A stretch of 64,000 nucleotides of DNA from a virus: the IMG/VR virus record IMGVR_UViG_3300046168_000082, positions 19,537-83,536 of that record, one strand, 5' to 3'. Below are positions 1 through 6,908 of the stretch, in pieces (within the stretch, counting starts at the first letter, position 1; the number at the start of each line of letters is the position of its first letter). The position numbers were made by a program, and so were the translations under genes. The notes beneath the pieces were generated by a model. The model was given only the letters and a program-made list of their open reading frames with translations, was not told the DNA's origin and searched no databases.

Positions 1-1
1 T

Positions 2-130
2 CAAACATTAAATTCTCAAATACAATTGATAAATGATACTCTTGAATATGTTAGAGACGCTAATTCTGCTTTAAGAGATTGTGGAAAATATTGGAAAAGA
101 AAATATGATAGCAAAGGAAAAAGAAAATGA
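2..130 (+). CDS. C-terminal fragment of an unrecognised small protein
   Basis: An open frame enters from the left edge and ends at TGA 128-130. The 42 visible residues are hydrophilic and end in a very basic tail (KRKYDSKGKRK). The next gene starts inside the stop codon (ATGA overlap), which supports a real translated frame. No function can be assigned. Confidence 0.6.
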   Translation, partial: QTLNSQIQLINDTLEYVRDANSALRDCGKYWKRKYDSKGKRK

Positions 131-330
131 ACGAACAAATGATAGAAGAAATTAATTATCGTAAAGGTTATGATAAAGGATGGGCAGATGCACAAGAATA
201 TCTTGTTAAAAAATTTGAAAAAATATTATCAAAAAATTCGCATCAATCTTACGACAAGGGTTATCAAGATGGAGCAAATCAAAAAGATAATAAACCTTGC
301 GTGTGTGGATTTTGGGGGGATAAAAAATGA
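127..330 (+). CDS. Small hypothetical protein (67 aa)
   Basis: Hydrophilic protein with two similar segments, YDKGWADAQ and YDKGYQDGA, suggesting an internal helical repeat, and a C-terminal CVCGFW. It overlaps both neighbours by the ATGA arrangement, typical of translationally coupled phage early genes. Family not recognised. Confidence 0.65.
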   Translation: MNEQMIEEINYRKGYDKGWADAQEYLVKKFEKILSKNSHQSYDKGYQDGANQKDNKPCVCGFWGDKK

Positions 331-491
331 CAGAAGAAAAACAAGAATATATTATAATTGATTGGAATCGCCCACATGGTCACGAAAGAGTACCAACAAA
401 TAAAAAAATTCTCTTGACAAAAGATGAGGCTTATGATTTAAATAAGTTACTTACATTAAATGGAGAAAATAAAAGATATATAAAATTGTGA
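327..491 (+). CDS. Small hypothetical protein (54 aa)
   Basis: Starts at ATG 327 within the preceding stop codon and ends at TGA 489-491, where the next gene starts with GTG at 488. The chain of overlapping start and stop codons supports it despite its short length. Charged, soluble, no recognisable motif. Confidence 0.55.
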   Translation: MTEEKQEYIIIDWNRPHGHERVPTNKKILLTKDEAYDLNKLLTLNGENKRYIKL

Positions 492-769
492 AACCAATAC
501 ACAACACTAGAAACTGCAATTACAGAAGGTTCTTGTACAAAAAATTAAAACACGGCAAAATAAGTGGCAAGTTTTATAAGTTTCTTTATAGAAACTTTCC
601 CTATCGAGTTACCGCAAGAGAAGTGCAAGTTTGTGTTCAAAAAGTTCTTTACGCTGACATGAACGAAGACAAAGCTATCGCTATTTTACAAAAACAAAGC
701 AATGAACTCAGAAGACAAAGAGAAATGGCAAAATCAAATTGGGAGTGCAGAAAAAAAATTGAAAAATAA
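488..769 (+). CDS. Small basic hypothetical protein (93 aa), GTG start
   Basis: The frame begins with GTG overlapping the upstream TGA; the first ATG (residue 57) is far inside, so GTG is the likely start. The protein is Lys/Arg/Tyr-rich, with a C-terminal half predicted helical (NEDKAIAILQKQSNELRRQREM). Function unknown. Confidence 0.55.
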   Translation: MKPIHNTRNCNYRRFLYKKLKHGKISGKFYKFLYRNFPYRVTAREVQVCVQKVLYADMNEDKAIAILQKQSNELRRQREMAKSNWECRKKIEK

Positions 770-770
770 C

Positions 771-980
771 ATGAAACAAATTATACTTGAAACTTTAAAA
801 GAAATTGCTTGTAGCAATACAGGTACTTGCCAAATAAACTTACAATCAGAATCTGCACAAGAAATGATTGCGAATAAATTGCTTGACAAGTTAGAGCCTT
901 TTGTGCAAAATCAGACTATGCAAATAGTAGAAGATATTGTTTTATCAAATGGCGATTATGTAGGAGAAGCCCATGAATAA
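771..980 (+). CDS. Small acidic hypothetical protein (69 aa)
   Basis: ATG at 771, 1 nt after the upstream stop, is preferred over an in-frame ATG at 702 buried in the previous gene. Acidic, predicted helical, no transmembrane segment. The next gene starts 8 nt before its stop. Confidence 0.6.
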   Translation: MKQIILETLKEIACSNTGTCQINLQSESAQEMIANKLLDKLEPFVQNQTMQIVEDIVLSNGDYVGEAHE

Positions 981-1194
981 CGAACAAATACAAAGTGTTG
1001 TTGAAGCAAATAAATTAATTCTTGAAGATATTCTTTCTAATGATAGTTTTCAAGTTGAAGATTTACTTAGAATATCAAAAAATATGGAAGATTTAATTGA
1101 AAATCTCCACTTTTGGCTTGAGCAAGATAATTCTGAAAGATTTTTTTACGAACTAAAAAATTATATGAATTGGTTGTTAGATAACTTTTCCTAA
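973..1194 (+). CDS. Small acidic hypothetical protein (73 aa)
   Basis: Acidic helical protein with alternating hydrophobic residues, overlapping the previous gene by 8 nt. No recognised motif. It belongs to the run of tightly packed early genes and lacks its own promoter signature. Confidence 0.6.
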   Translation: MNNEQIQSVVEANKLILEDILSNDSFQVEDLLRISKNMEDLIENLHFWLEQDNSERFFYELKNYMNWLLDNFS

Positions 1195-1195
1195 C

Positions 1196-1528
1196 ATGGC
1201 TTGCAAAGATAAAAATTGCGTCTGCAACGACAACAAAAAGAAAAACATGGATACTTTAGATAAAATTAGAAAAATTCGATCTGAACGAGTCGAACAATTA
1301 AAGGAAACGATTGCCGAATACAATCCCGAAGCATTATTCGCTGATGGTCACGATCATGCTATCATGGGCTATTCTAGTGACGGCAGGGTTGTTTACTCTG
1401 CCGACCAAATAATTGGTGGACTAATGAACGAAGGCATGACAAATGAAGAGGCAATAGAGTATTTTCATTTTAATATTGAGGGTGCTTATGTCGGTGAATT
1501 TACTCCAATTTATATGTACGAGGAATAA
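1196..1528 (+). CDS. Conserved phage/bacterial hypothetical protein (110 aa)
   Basis: The core, NPEALFADGHDHAIMGY through EAIEYFHFNIEGAYVGEFTP, resembles a small protein recurrent in phages and bacteria: a conserved hypothetical with an 'F.FN..G.YvG..TP' signature. An alternative ATG at 1250 would drop the N-terminal Cys-rich extension (CKDKNCVCN). That N-terminus could bind a metal or be spurious; the core is the reliable part. Function is unknown in the family as I know it. Confidence 0.65.
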   Translation: MACKDKNCVCNDNKKKNMDTLDKIRKIRSERVEQLKETIAEYNPEALFADGHDHAIMGYSSDGRVVYSADQIIGGLMNEGMTNEEAIEYFHFNIEGAYVGEFTPIYMYEE

Positions 1529-1531
1529 TCA

Positions 1532-1828
1532 ATGTGGAATTATAGAATAATTAAAGACGAAAATAATTATGGTCTTTACGAAGTTATGTATAATGACGAT
1601 GGAGAAATATTCGCTCATAGCGAAAAACCCGAAATTGTTGGCGAAAACCCAAAAGATTTACTTGATACTTTAGAATTAATGATTCACGATGTAAATAAAC
1701 ACATTATTGATGGTAAAGAAATATTAGAAATAGATAAAATAAAATTCGCAAAACCATGCGAAGATTATGATAAAAGTGAAGCTATAACTTATGAAGAGTT
1801 AAAAAAAATGCTTGACAAGTTAGAATAG
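1532..1828 (+). CDS. Small hypothetical protein (98 aa)
   Basis: Begins MWNYRII, with a compact N-terminal beta-rich segment and a helical C-terminus ending MLDKLE. The Leu-Asp-Lys codons near the end contain the TTGACA -35 box of the next gene's promoter, so coding sequence and promoter overlap. Family not firmly recognised; similar MWNYRvi starts occur in small environmental phage proteins. Confidence 0.6.
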   Translation: MWNYRIIKDENNYGLYEVMYNDDGEIFAHSEKPEIVGENPKDLLDTLELMIHDVNKHIIDGKEILEIDKIKFAKPCEDYDKSEAITYEELKKMLDKLE

Positions 1829-1840
1829 CTATAATAGTAT
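1812..1840 (+). promoter_or_regulatory. Leaderless sigma70-type promoter
   Basis: TTGACA at 1812-1817, a 17-nt spacer and TAGTAT at 1835-1840. The downstream ATG (1848) lies 7 nt after the -10 box, where transcription should start. The -35 box lies inside the end of the upstream gene. Confidence 0.7.
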
Positions 1841-1847
1841 TTTAGTT

Positions 1848-2072
1848 ATGACAAAAAAAACATACGAAGTAGAAATTGCGAGTACAACATATCGTACTTT
1901 TCAAGTAGAAGCAGATTCACCCGAAAAGGCTCAAGACATTGCATTTGATGAAATGTATGAAGATTATGAGATAAGTAAGACATGGAAGCAAAATGCTGAA
2001 GTTAGTTTTATAGAAGAGCAAGAAAAACCTAAAGATGATTCGGAGCTTGACAAACTAAACCAAGACTTATAA
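1848..2072 (+). CDS. Small protein with DpnD/PcfM-like strand-helix pattern (74 aa)
   Basis: The segment YEVEIASTTYRTFQVEA, then PEKAQDIA, shows the beta-strand/VEA/helix pattern typical of DpnD/PcfM-like small proteins; the family assignment is tentative. A probable paralogue with the same 'f.VEA.s..eA..i' pattern is encoded at 3158-3448. It is transcribed from its own leaderless promoter, and its own end encodes the -35 box for the next gene. Confidence 0.6.
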   Translation: MTKKTYEVEIASTTYRTFQVEADSPEKAQDIAFDEMYEDYEISKTWKQNAEVSFIEEQEKPKDDSELDKLNQDL

Positions 2073-2075
2073 GGT
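2047..2075 (+). promoter_or_regulatory. Leaderless sigma70-type promoter
   Basis: TTGACA 2047-2052, 17-nt spacer, TAAGGT 2070-2075, ATG at 2082 (7 nt after the -10 box). The same TAAGGT -10 box occurs in the promoters at 2529 and 8136. Confidence 0.65.
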
Positions 2076-2081
2076 AAAGAC

Positions 2082-2372
2082 ATGAATAAACACGAAGAAG
2101 CACAAAAAATAGATAGTTTGTTTGAAGTTGAAAGTGGATTAGACACTCGCCTTTTTGAGTTGGCGGGTTATCCTCTCATTGAAGACCTTGTAGAAAAAAT
2201 GTTTCAATTAAAAGAAGAGATGAACAAGAGACTTAATGACAGAGCAAAACTTTTAGGTATAGGTGGAGAGTTTGGTGTTGTTCCACCCGATACATCTCAT
2301 TTAAATAATGATGATTTTGGTGCATTTATTAGAGGTGAAATAACGCAAGAGCAAGTGGAAGCAAAAAGATGA
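2082..2372 (+). CDS. Small hypothetical protein (96 aa)
   Basis: Hydrophilic, mixed-charge protein with a helical N-terminal half and a Gly-rich middle (LLGIGGEFGVVPPD). The start is fixed by a leaderless promoter that places transcription initiation at ATG 2082. The C-terminus (ITQEQVEAKR) resembles the C-terminus of the protein at 2564-2980 (LTQDQIMEMEQQ), which suggests two related proteins. Confidence 0.6.
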   Translation: MNKHEEAQKIDSLFEVESGLDTRLFELAGYPLIEDLVEKMFQLKEEMNKRLNDRAKLLGIGGEFGVVPPDTSHLNNDDFGAFIRGEITQEQVEAKR

Positions 2373-2524
2373 AAATAATTCGCACAATAATTAATTGGTT
2401 TCACCGCAAACGAAATATGCGTTCATCTAAAAAACAAATGGATAAAATAATGAGTGAAGTTAATGCTGACTTTATGGATTATGATGGCATGGGGAACTAT
2501 GGAAGATTTCCTCCCGAAAAATAA
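2369..2524 (+). CDS. Small basic hypothetical protein (51 aa)
   Basis: ATG overlaps the previous stop codon (ATGA). The N-terminus is strongly basic (WFHRKRNMRSSKKQ) and the C-terminus acidic, ending at TAA 2522-2524. No recognised family. Confidence 0.5.
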   Translation: MKIIRTIINWFHRKRNMRSSKKQMDKIMSEVNADFMDYDGMGNYGRFPPEK

Positions 2525-2528
2525 ACGC

Positions 2529-2557
2529 TTGACAATAATAAATAAAAGATATAAGGT
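2529..2557 (+). promoter_or_regulatory. Leaderless sigma70-type promoter
   Basis: TTGACA 2529-2534, 17-nt spacer, TAAGGT 2552-2557, ATG of the next gene at 2564, exactly 7 nt downstream. Confidence 0.65.
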
Positions 2558-2563
2558 ATAGAC

Positions 2564-2980
2564 ATGAAAGAAATTATAGGAGACGATCACCCAACTTACG
2601 AAGAATCCGTCAATATGACTCTTGCAGAAAAACAAAAGGCTGAGGCTTTGACTTATCTCACAGAAGTAGAGAGCGAAATCAATAAGCAAAACATTGAAAG
2701 ATTAATGAAAGAAAATCTTGAGCTTAGACATCGCTTGTCATGTATTGCTGATGATATTGAAATTATTGATAGGCACATTAAAAATAATTGCAATAAAAGA
2801 TTTAAAAGACCAAGCTTGAATAAAGATGGTAGCACCTATGCAGATGAAGCATGGCACAATGTTACAAATATAGAAATTGCTTGTGATTTAAATGATGACG
2901 AGCCATTATATTGGGGAAGTAAAATCAAAGGAGAACTCACTCAAGACCAAATCATGGAAATGGAACAACAAATACGATGA
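2564..2980 (+). CDS. Coiled-coil hypothetical protein (138 aa)
   Basis: Residues ~15-75 are a long charged helix likely to form a coiled coil; the C-terminal part contains AWHNVTNIEIACDLNDDEP. The start is set by a leaderless promoter. Its final codons overlap the next gene by ATGA. Function unknown. Confidence 0.6.
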   Translation: MKEIIGDDHPTYEESVNMTLAEKQKAEALTYLTEVESEINKQNIERLMKENLELRHRLSCIADDIEIIDRHIKNNCNKRFKRPSLNKDGSTYADEAWHNVTNIEIACDLNDDEPLYWGSKIKGELTQDQIMEMEQQIR

Positions 2981-3165
2981 ATATCGACTATACATTATTA
3001 GAAAAACAAAGAGATCACTTATTATCTATTTTATGGCATGACTTTAAACCCGCTGAAGAAAAAGAAGGTCAACCTGTTCCATTAGACAGAGAGTTAGGTT
3101 GGGGAATTGTACATTTACTAGATGATTTATTAGATCAAAATTATTACAAAGAAAAAAATGGATAA
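2977..3165 (+). CDS. Small hypothetical protein (62 aa)
   Basis: Overlaps both neighbours by a few bases (2977-2980 and 3158-3165), so it is translationally coupled. Central segment HDFKPAEEKEGQPVPL, C-terminal hydrophobic helix LLDDLLDQNYY. Family not recognised. Confidence 0.55.
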   Translation: MNIDYTLLEKQRDHLLSILWHDFKPAEEKEGQPVPLDRELGWGIVHLLDDLLDQNYYKEKNG

Positions 3166-3448
3166 TAAAAAAAGAGAATATTGCGTTGGAATTAAAATAA
3201 TCAACGCTTTTTATGTTGAAGCAGAAAGTCGAGATGAAGCAGAGCAAATAGTCAGAGAGTATGATCCATACAAAACTCTTGACGATTGTGATTTTAGTAT
3301 TGAATATGCTGATCCTACAAATGGAGAAATCGCATGGAAAATAAAAGCGGATGAAGTGGATTGGAAAAAACTTCGCGATGAAGATGATAATTGGCTTGAC
3401 AAACGCATTGACGATCTCTATGGTGATGATCCTACTTATAACACATAA
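3158..3448 (+). CDS. DpnD/PcfM-like small acidic protein (96 aa)
   Basis: N-terminal pattern VGIKIINAFYVEAESRDEAE matches the arrangement in the 1848-2072 product, suggesting a paralogous pair. The rest is very acidic (DEDDNWLDKRIDDLYGDD), as in DNA-mimic-like phage proteins, but no function can be inferred from charge alone. The stop codon TAA shares its last base with the next ATG (TAATG). Confidence 0.6.
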   Translation: MDNKKREYCVGIKIINAFYVEAESRDEAEQIVREYDPYKTLDDCDFSIEYADPTNGEIAWKIKADEVDWKKLRDEDDNWLDKRIDDLYGDDPTYNT

Positions 3449-3609
3449 TGAATAATAAAGAATTAAAAACAGAAATTCGTAAATTAGAAATTGAATTAGA
3501 TTATATTGAAGCTAAAGAACCTCATAATATAAAATATATAATGGAATTAGAAAGAAATATAGATAATTTATATAAACAATTAGAGGAATCAGAAAATGAA
3601 ACTAACTAA
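3448..3609 (+). CDS. Short coiled-coil protein (53 aa)
   Basis: ATG overlaps the upstream stop (TAATG) and TAA is at 3607-3609. Nearly the whole protein is a Lys/Glu/Leu/Ile heptad-like helix (ELKTEIRKLEIELDYIEA). It overlaps the next gene by 14 nt. Function unknown. Confidence 0.5.
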   Translation: MNNKELKTEIRKLEIELDYIEAKEPHNIKYIMELERNIDNLYKQLEESENETN

Positions 3610-3796
3610 ATATCAGAAAGCTAGATTATTAGAGCATGAGTGGGATGTTATCTCCAATGATCAAGGAAATTGTGCTTGGGTAAGTATTGCTCCCGAAGAT
3701 GGATCAATCTTTGGTGAGATTGTAGAAACTTTAGGTTTGACAGGGGAAGGTAAAGATGTTAAGTTATTGGTCGTAGCAACTAATGAAGGAGATTAA
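3596..3796 (+). CDS. Small hypothetical protein (66 aa)
   Basis: Soluble protein starting MKLTKYQKARLLEHEWDV. The ATG overlaps the preceding frame by 14 nt and no other in-frame ATG fits. Weak resemblance to small phage proteins of unknown role; no motif. Confidence 0.6.
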   Translation: MKLTKYQKARLLEHEWDVISNDQGNCAWVSIAPEDGSIFGEIVETLGLTGEGKDVKLLVVATNEGD

Positions 3797-3799
3797 AAT

Positions 3800-4000
3800 A
3801 TGAGAACAACAAAACAAAAATTAAGAAAAGATGATGAAGAACCATCAATTGATGATATGCGTGAAGACATTGCAGAAAGAGAAGCAATGAATATGAGTGT
3901 GTCTGACATAATGGATTTATTACTTGATGGTTGCGTTGGCTTAAATGAAATGCCAAGCATTGAAATAAAAGATGAATGGAATCAAATTTTTAACAAATAA
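3800..4000 (+). CDS. Small acidic hypothetical protein (66 aa)
   Basis: Lies 3 nt after the previous stop, with AAGGAG about 10 nt upstream of the ATG. Acidic and helical (DDMREDIAEREAMNMSVSDIMDLLLDG). No family recognised. Confidence 0.6.
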   Translation: MRTTKQKLRKDDEEPSIDDMREDIAEREAMNMSVSDIMDLLLDGCVGLNEMPSIEIKDEWNQIFNK

Positions 4001-4003
4001 ATT

Positions 4004-4180
4004 ATGAAATTAGAAAAAGCAATGCAATTAGTTTTAAACGAAGCAGAAACTTCTGCTCTTGGAGAATCCTCTTCAGCGGGAGAGAAGGTGCTAGAAGCAG
4101 TTGAACTTCTTCAAGCCTTTTACGATGAGCATGGTCATCACTTTGCAAATTTTTCTGTTGACATGGCAGAAGAAGTTTAG
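4004..4180 (+). CDS. Small hypothetical protein (58 aa)
   Basis: ATG 4004 to TAG 4178-4180, 3 nt after the preceding gene. Sequence MKLEKAMQLVLNEAETSAL followed by a helical segment ending SVDMAEEV. The C-terminal Val-Asp-Met codons contain a TTGACA followed 17 nt later by TAAAGT, so they probably carry the promoter of the next gene. Confidence 0.55.
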   Translation: MKLEKAMQLVLNEAETSALGESSSAGEKVLEAVELLQAFYDEHGHHFANFSVDMAEEV

Positions 4181-4218
4181 TAAAGTACAATCATTAATCA
4201 TAAACACAAGGAATAAAA

Positions 4219-4836
4219 ATGAATCATTTCGCAAATACAAATGTCCGTTGGAAAACATGGTCGCCCGAAAATGTTATCTTCAAAAGCAATCAATTAGTAA
4301 AGAAGGTTTTGCCCTCTGAACATATTTTATCATGGAAGAGCAAAAGTGATCGTGATCAAAAAATGTGCGAGAAAACAGGTTGCAAAGCAACTCAAACAAA
4401 TCAATTTGGTGGGCAACCATATACATATTATACCAAAGAAAACTACAAAGGAATTATGGTTCAATTAACCGATGTTAAATCAGATTTTCCATCTGCTAAT
4501 ATTGACTTTATTGATTGGACAGAAAAAAAAGATAGTGTTGGCAACCCAAAGGGTGCTTTAGATATTTTGGTTTACCTTAACTCTTTTCATCAGCCTTGGC
4601 AATATGTTAAATGCCCTCAAACAGGAAATTGGGTTAGAAAAAGCACAGGTAAAACTGCACCATTACGAGAAGGTTATCGTATGTCTTATGGTGGACAAGG
4701 TGATGCTCACGCTTTAGACTTTGACGAATTTCACGAATTGGTTCAAATAACAGAAATGATCAGAGATTTTCTTGTTGATGTTGTTATCCCCACAAAGAAT
4801 GGTGAATTAGTTGAAGAAGATTTGTTAGTAGCATAA
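4219..4836 (+). CDS. Hypothetical protein (205 aa)
   Basis: The largest gene of the first 9 kb. AAGGA lies 8 nt upstream of ATG 4219. Contains MCEKTGCKATQTN near residue 50 and a Trp/Tyr-rich middle (NSFHQPWQYVKCPQTGNW); a single metal site is possible but incomplete. A TTGACA...TAAAGT promoter lies at the end of the previous gene, giving a short leader. Function not recognised. Confidence 0.65.
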   Translation: MNHFANTNVRWKTWSPENVIFKSNQLVKKVLPSEHILSWKSKSDRDQKMCEKTGCKATQTNQFGGQPYTYYTKENYKGIMVQLTDVKSDFPSANIDFIDWTEKKDSVGNPKGALDILVYLNSFHQPWQYVKCPQTGNWVRKSTGKTAPLREGYRMSYGGQGDAHALDFDEFHELVQITEMIRDFLVDVVIPTKNGELVEEDLLVA

Positions 4837-5051
4837 TGAAAGAAGAAGCAAATAGAGAAGATATAAGTAAAGAAGAATATCATTTATATGATATTATTAG
4901 TGCTTGTGAGAATATACTTGACGATCTTGAGAATGGGGCAAAAATTGAACAATCAGATTTTAATAATCTTGGATATGTAGATGGCATTATGCTTCGTATG
5001 CAACATAATGTAAATAGACAATTAAATCCAACAAATATAAAAGATGATTAA
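4836..5051 (+). CDS. Small acidic hypothetical protein (71 aa)
   Basis: ATG shares a base with the upstream TAA (TAATG). Acidic helical protein with no motif. The last residues are NPTNIKDD. Confidence 0.55.
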   Translation: MKEEANREDISKEEYHLYDIISACENILDDLENGAKIEQSDFNNLGYVDGIMLRMQHNVNRQLNPTNIKDD

Positions 5052-5061
5052 TAGGATAATA

Positions 5062-5223
5062 ATGGATGATTATGATGCAGGGTTTATGGATGCAGTAAAA
5101 TTATTAGAGAAAAAATTAGATACCCTTATTGAGGATCAAGCTATTGCTTGTCAAGAAGATAAAACCCAACAAAAAAATTTATTCTTTTTAGAGTTCATCA
5201 AGCAAAAACTTTTTCAAGAATAG
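5062..5223 (+). CDS. Small hypothetical protein (53 aa)
   Basis: ATG 5062, TAG 5221-5223. An acidic helix followed by an aromatic C-terminal helix (NLFFLEFIKQKLF). A leaderless promoter for the next gene starts 3 nt after its stop. Confidence 0.5.
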   Translation: MDDYDAGFMDAVKLLEKKLDTLIEDQAIACQEDKTQQKNLFFLEFIKQKLFQE

Positions 5224-5225
5224 TG

Positions 5226-5254
5226 TTGACATGATTTGATTTTTAGTTTAGTGT
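5226..5254 (+). promoter_or_regulatory. Leaderless sigma70-type promoter
   Basis: TTGACA 5226-5231, 17-nt spacer, TAGTGT 5249-5254, ATG at 5261 (7 nt downstream). Confidence 0.7.
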
Positions 5255-5260
5255 TTTATT

Positions 5261-5437
5261 ATGAACAAAGAAATCGTAGTCAAAGAAAAAAAAGCAAAAG
5301 GTGTAATGGGTACTCTATGGGTAGTTATATCAGATCATGCTGAAAACATTAATTTACTAACCCGCAGAAAAAGTCTTGACAGGGTTGATCTTTTATGCTT
5401 AACTGATCTTGGTTTTAAAATTAAATACGAAAAATAA
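5261..5437 (+). CDS. Small hypothetical protein (58 aa)
   Basis: Start fixed by the leaderless promoter at 5226-5254; TAA at 5435-5437. Basic N-terminus (KEKKAKG), then a compact strand-rich stretch (GTLWVVISDHAENI). Family not recognised. Confidence 0.55.
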   Translation: MNKEIVVKEKKAKGVMGTLWVVISDHAENINLLTRRKSLDRVDLLCLTDLGFKIKYEK

Positions 5438-5438
5438 T

Positions 5439-5645
5439 ATGACTTATATATGGAATAGAGCAGATCGAGTAGACCCAAAACTCATGCCAAAAGTTATTGA
5501 GGATGCTTTTAATAAATGGACTAAAGAACAATACAAAAATTTTAAAGAATTAACTGAAGAGCAAAAAAATAAAGTTAATTACAAAGTAGTAGTTCAAATG
5601 GGTAAAATGAATTACAATTTAAAACAACTAGGTTATATAAAATAA
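5439..5645 (+). CDS. Small hypothetical protein (68 aa)
   Basis: ATG 5439, 1 nt after the previous stop, is chosen over an upstream in-frame ATG at 5409 inside that gene. Aromatic and basic (MTYIWNRADRVDPKLMPKV). No motif recognised. Confidence 0.55.
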   Translation: MTYIWNRADRVDPKLMPKVIEDAFNKWTKEQYKNFKELTEEQKNKVNYKVVVQMGKMNYNLKQLGYIK

Positions 5646-5657
5646 GGAGAAAATATT

Positions 5658-6086
5658 ATGGGATTAGATATGTATGCTTACGCTCGTCCACCTCGCAAGA
5701 GGAATGGTGACAATGATGTTTCAATCTGCGATTGGAGAAAACATAATCGCTTACAAGGTTGGATGGAAGACTTATGGGAAGCTAAGGGCAGACCAAATTG
5801 GAAACCATCTGAAGAAGAGAATGGCTTTGGCGGTGATTTCAATTCTGTTGAATTGCAATTAACTAGAGCAGACCTTTATAATCTTCAAGATGATATTGTA
5901 AATCTTAATTTACCCGAAGCAAATGGATTCTTTTGGGGTAGTGATTCTTATTTTTGGCATAATGAAGATGATAAACCATATCCCGATAACGAATATTATT
6001 ACAAAGAACAAGATTTAAATTTTGTGGCAGAAGCACATAAAATGCTTGACAAGGGTTATAGGGTATTTTATAGTTGTTGGTACTGA
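5658..6086 (+). CDS. GLDMY-type conserved phage protein (142 aa)
   Basis: Starts MGLDMYAYAR, the hallmark of a widespread small phage/bacterial protein family of unknown function. The family also has the W-rich centre seen here (ICDWRKHNRLQGWMEDLW, then NGFFWGSDSYFWH). A clear AAGGAG lies 12 nt upstream of the ATG. The C-terminal Leu-Asp-Lys codons carry the promoter of the lipoprotein gene that follows, and the stop overlaps its ATG. Confidence 0.7.
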   Translation: MGLDMYAYARPPRKRNGDNDVSICDWRKHNRLQGWMEDLWEAKGRPNWKPSEEENGFGGDFNSVELQLTRADLYNLQDDIVNLNLPEANGFFWGSDSYFWHNEDDKPYPDNEYYYKEQDLNFVAEAHKMLDKGYRVFYSCWY

Positions 6087-6400
6087 TGAAATATTTAACC
6101 TTAACAATTTTATTTTTTGCGGGATGCAATCATTCTTCTAACCTTCAACCCGAAGATACTAAAGTTTCTCGTTCAGCAGATATGCAAGAAGAAATAGATT
6201 ATATATTATCTTTAGATGAAGCATATAAAGCGGAAGAAAAAATGTATTTAGAAGAAATAAGAAAAGCTCAACTAAATGATGATGAAATCGCATTTCAATT
6301 TTTCATTAGAGAATACGCTAAAGTAAAAAGACTAGATTTGCCCGAATGGATAAAGAAAGAACCAAATTATGTCAAAGGGGGAGTCAACATCAAATATTAA
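6086..6400 (+). CDS. Putative phage lipoprotein (104 aa)
   Basis: N-terminus MKYLTLTILFFAGC is a short type II signal peptide: Lys2, a hydrophobic stretch and a lipobox ending FAGC, so Cys14 would be lipidated and the rest anchored to a membrane. The mature part is charged and helical. A promoter with TTGACA 6046-6051 and TATAGT 6069-6074 precedes ATG 6086. Small early phage lipoproteins are often superinfection-exclusion or envelope-modifying factors; that role is inference. An alternative TTG start at 6074 would add four residues. Confidence 0.65.
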   Translation: MKYLTLTILFFAGCNHSSNLQPEDTKVSRSADMQEEIDYILSLDEAYKAEEKMYLEEIRKAQLNDDEIAFQFFIREYAKVKRLDLPEWIKKEPNYVKGGVNIKY

Positions 6401-6417
6401 TACAAAACAATTTAATT

Positions 6418-6492
6418 CGCATGGTAGCCAAGTGGTAAGGCAGGAGTCTGCAAAACTCCCATTCGTCAGTTCGATTCTGATCCATGCGTCCA
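6418..6492 (+). tRNA. tRNA-Cys (anticodon GCA)
   Basis: A full cloverleaf can be drawn. Acceptor CGCATGG pairs with CCATGCG, D stem is GCC/GGC, anticodon stem GGAGT/ACTCC with loop CTGCAAA (anticodon GCA), and T stem GTCAG/CTGAT with loop TTCGATT. A discriminator T is followed by an encoded CCA end. It sits 17 nt after the lipoprotein gene and is the only tRNA seen in the window. Confidence 0.93.
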
Positions 6493-6617
6493 CTTTATGT
6501 AGATGGGTTCACCTCTTTCCCCTGCTTGATCAACAAAAAAAGACTAGCAAGTAACTCGATTACTGCTATATCGGAGTTAGTCATGGATACTCTCCATGCA
6601 AATATTTAAAATAACTT
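6493..6617 (+). other. Non-coding spacer with two inverted repeats after tRNA-Cys
   Basis: No gene. GACT and AACTC near 6532-6554 pair with GAGTT and AGTC near 6573-6582 across a 7-nt bulge. A second hairpin, CATGGA/TCCATG, lies at about 6582-6598. Without a T-run they are not a classical terminator; they may be an RNA processing signal or a small RNA trailing the tRNA. Confidence 0.35.
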
Positions 6618-6884
6618 ATGAAAATAAAATTAGGAATACGAGGAAGCACAGATGCAATCAATCATATTATCATTAAATTAGATGATCTTATGCTTGTAAC
6701 TGCTGATAATTTATTCCTCGCAGGAGATGAAAGCAGAGGTAAAACAGGAAAAAATTTAGTTGAGTTATTAAATACTTTATCTAAAGATCACGAAATATCT
6801 GTTGGTGAAGGTATAGCTAAAGAAATTGAAAGAGAATTAAATTTAGAAAATCAAGAGTTGCAAAAATTTGTTGTTGACAAATAA
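6618..6884 (+). CDS. Small hypothetical protein (88 aa)
   Basis: ATG 6618, TAA 6882-6884. Sequence MKIKLGIRGSTDAINHIII with a C-terminal helix; it ends FVVDK, whose codons include the -35 box of the next promoter. No Shine-Dalgarno is obvious. Family not recognised. Confidence 0.55.
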   Translation: MKIKLGIRGSTDAINHIIIKLDDLMLVTADNLFLAGDESRGKTGKNLVELLNTLSKDHEISVGEGIAKEIERELNLENQELQKFVVDK

Positions 6885-6902
6885 ATTAAACTGCTTTAGT
6901 GT
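6874..6902 (+). promoter_or_regulatory. Leaderless sigma70-type promoter
   Basis: TTGACA 6874-6879, 17-nt spacer, TAGTGT 6897-6902, ATG at 6909. It decides the start of the next gene in favour of ATG 6909 over TTG 6903. Confidence 0.7.
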
Positions 6903-6908
6903 TTGGGC

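Noticed and set aside
6369-6554. 61-codon open frame over the tRNA
   Set aside because: It runs through the tRNA-Cys cloverleaf and has no start signal; it is incidental.
6532-6600. A second tRNA after tRNA-Cys
   Set aside because: The inverted repeats cannot form D, anticodon and T arms with correct loop sizes, and no CCA end is present.
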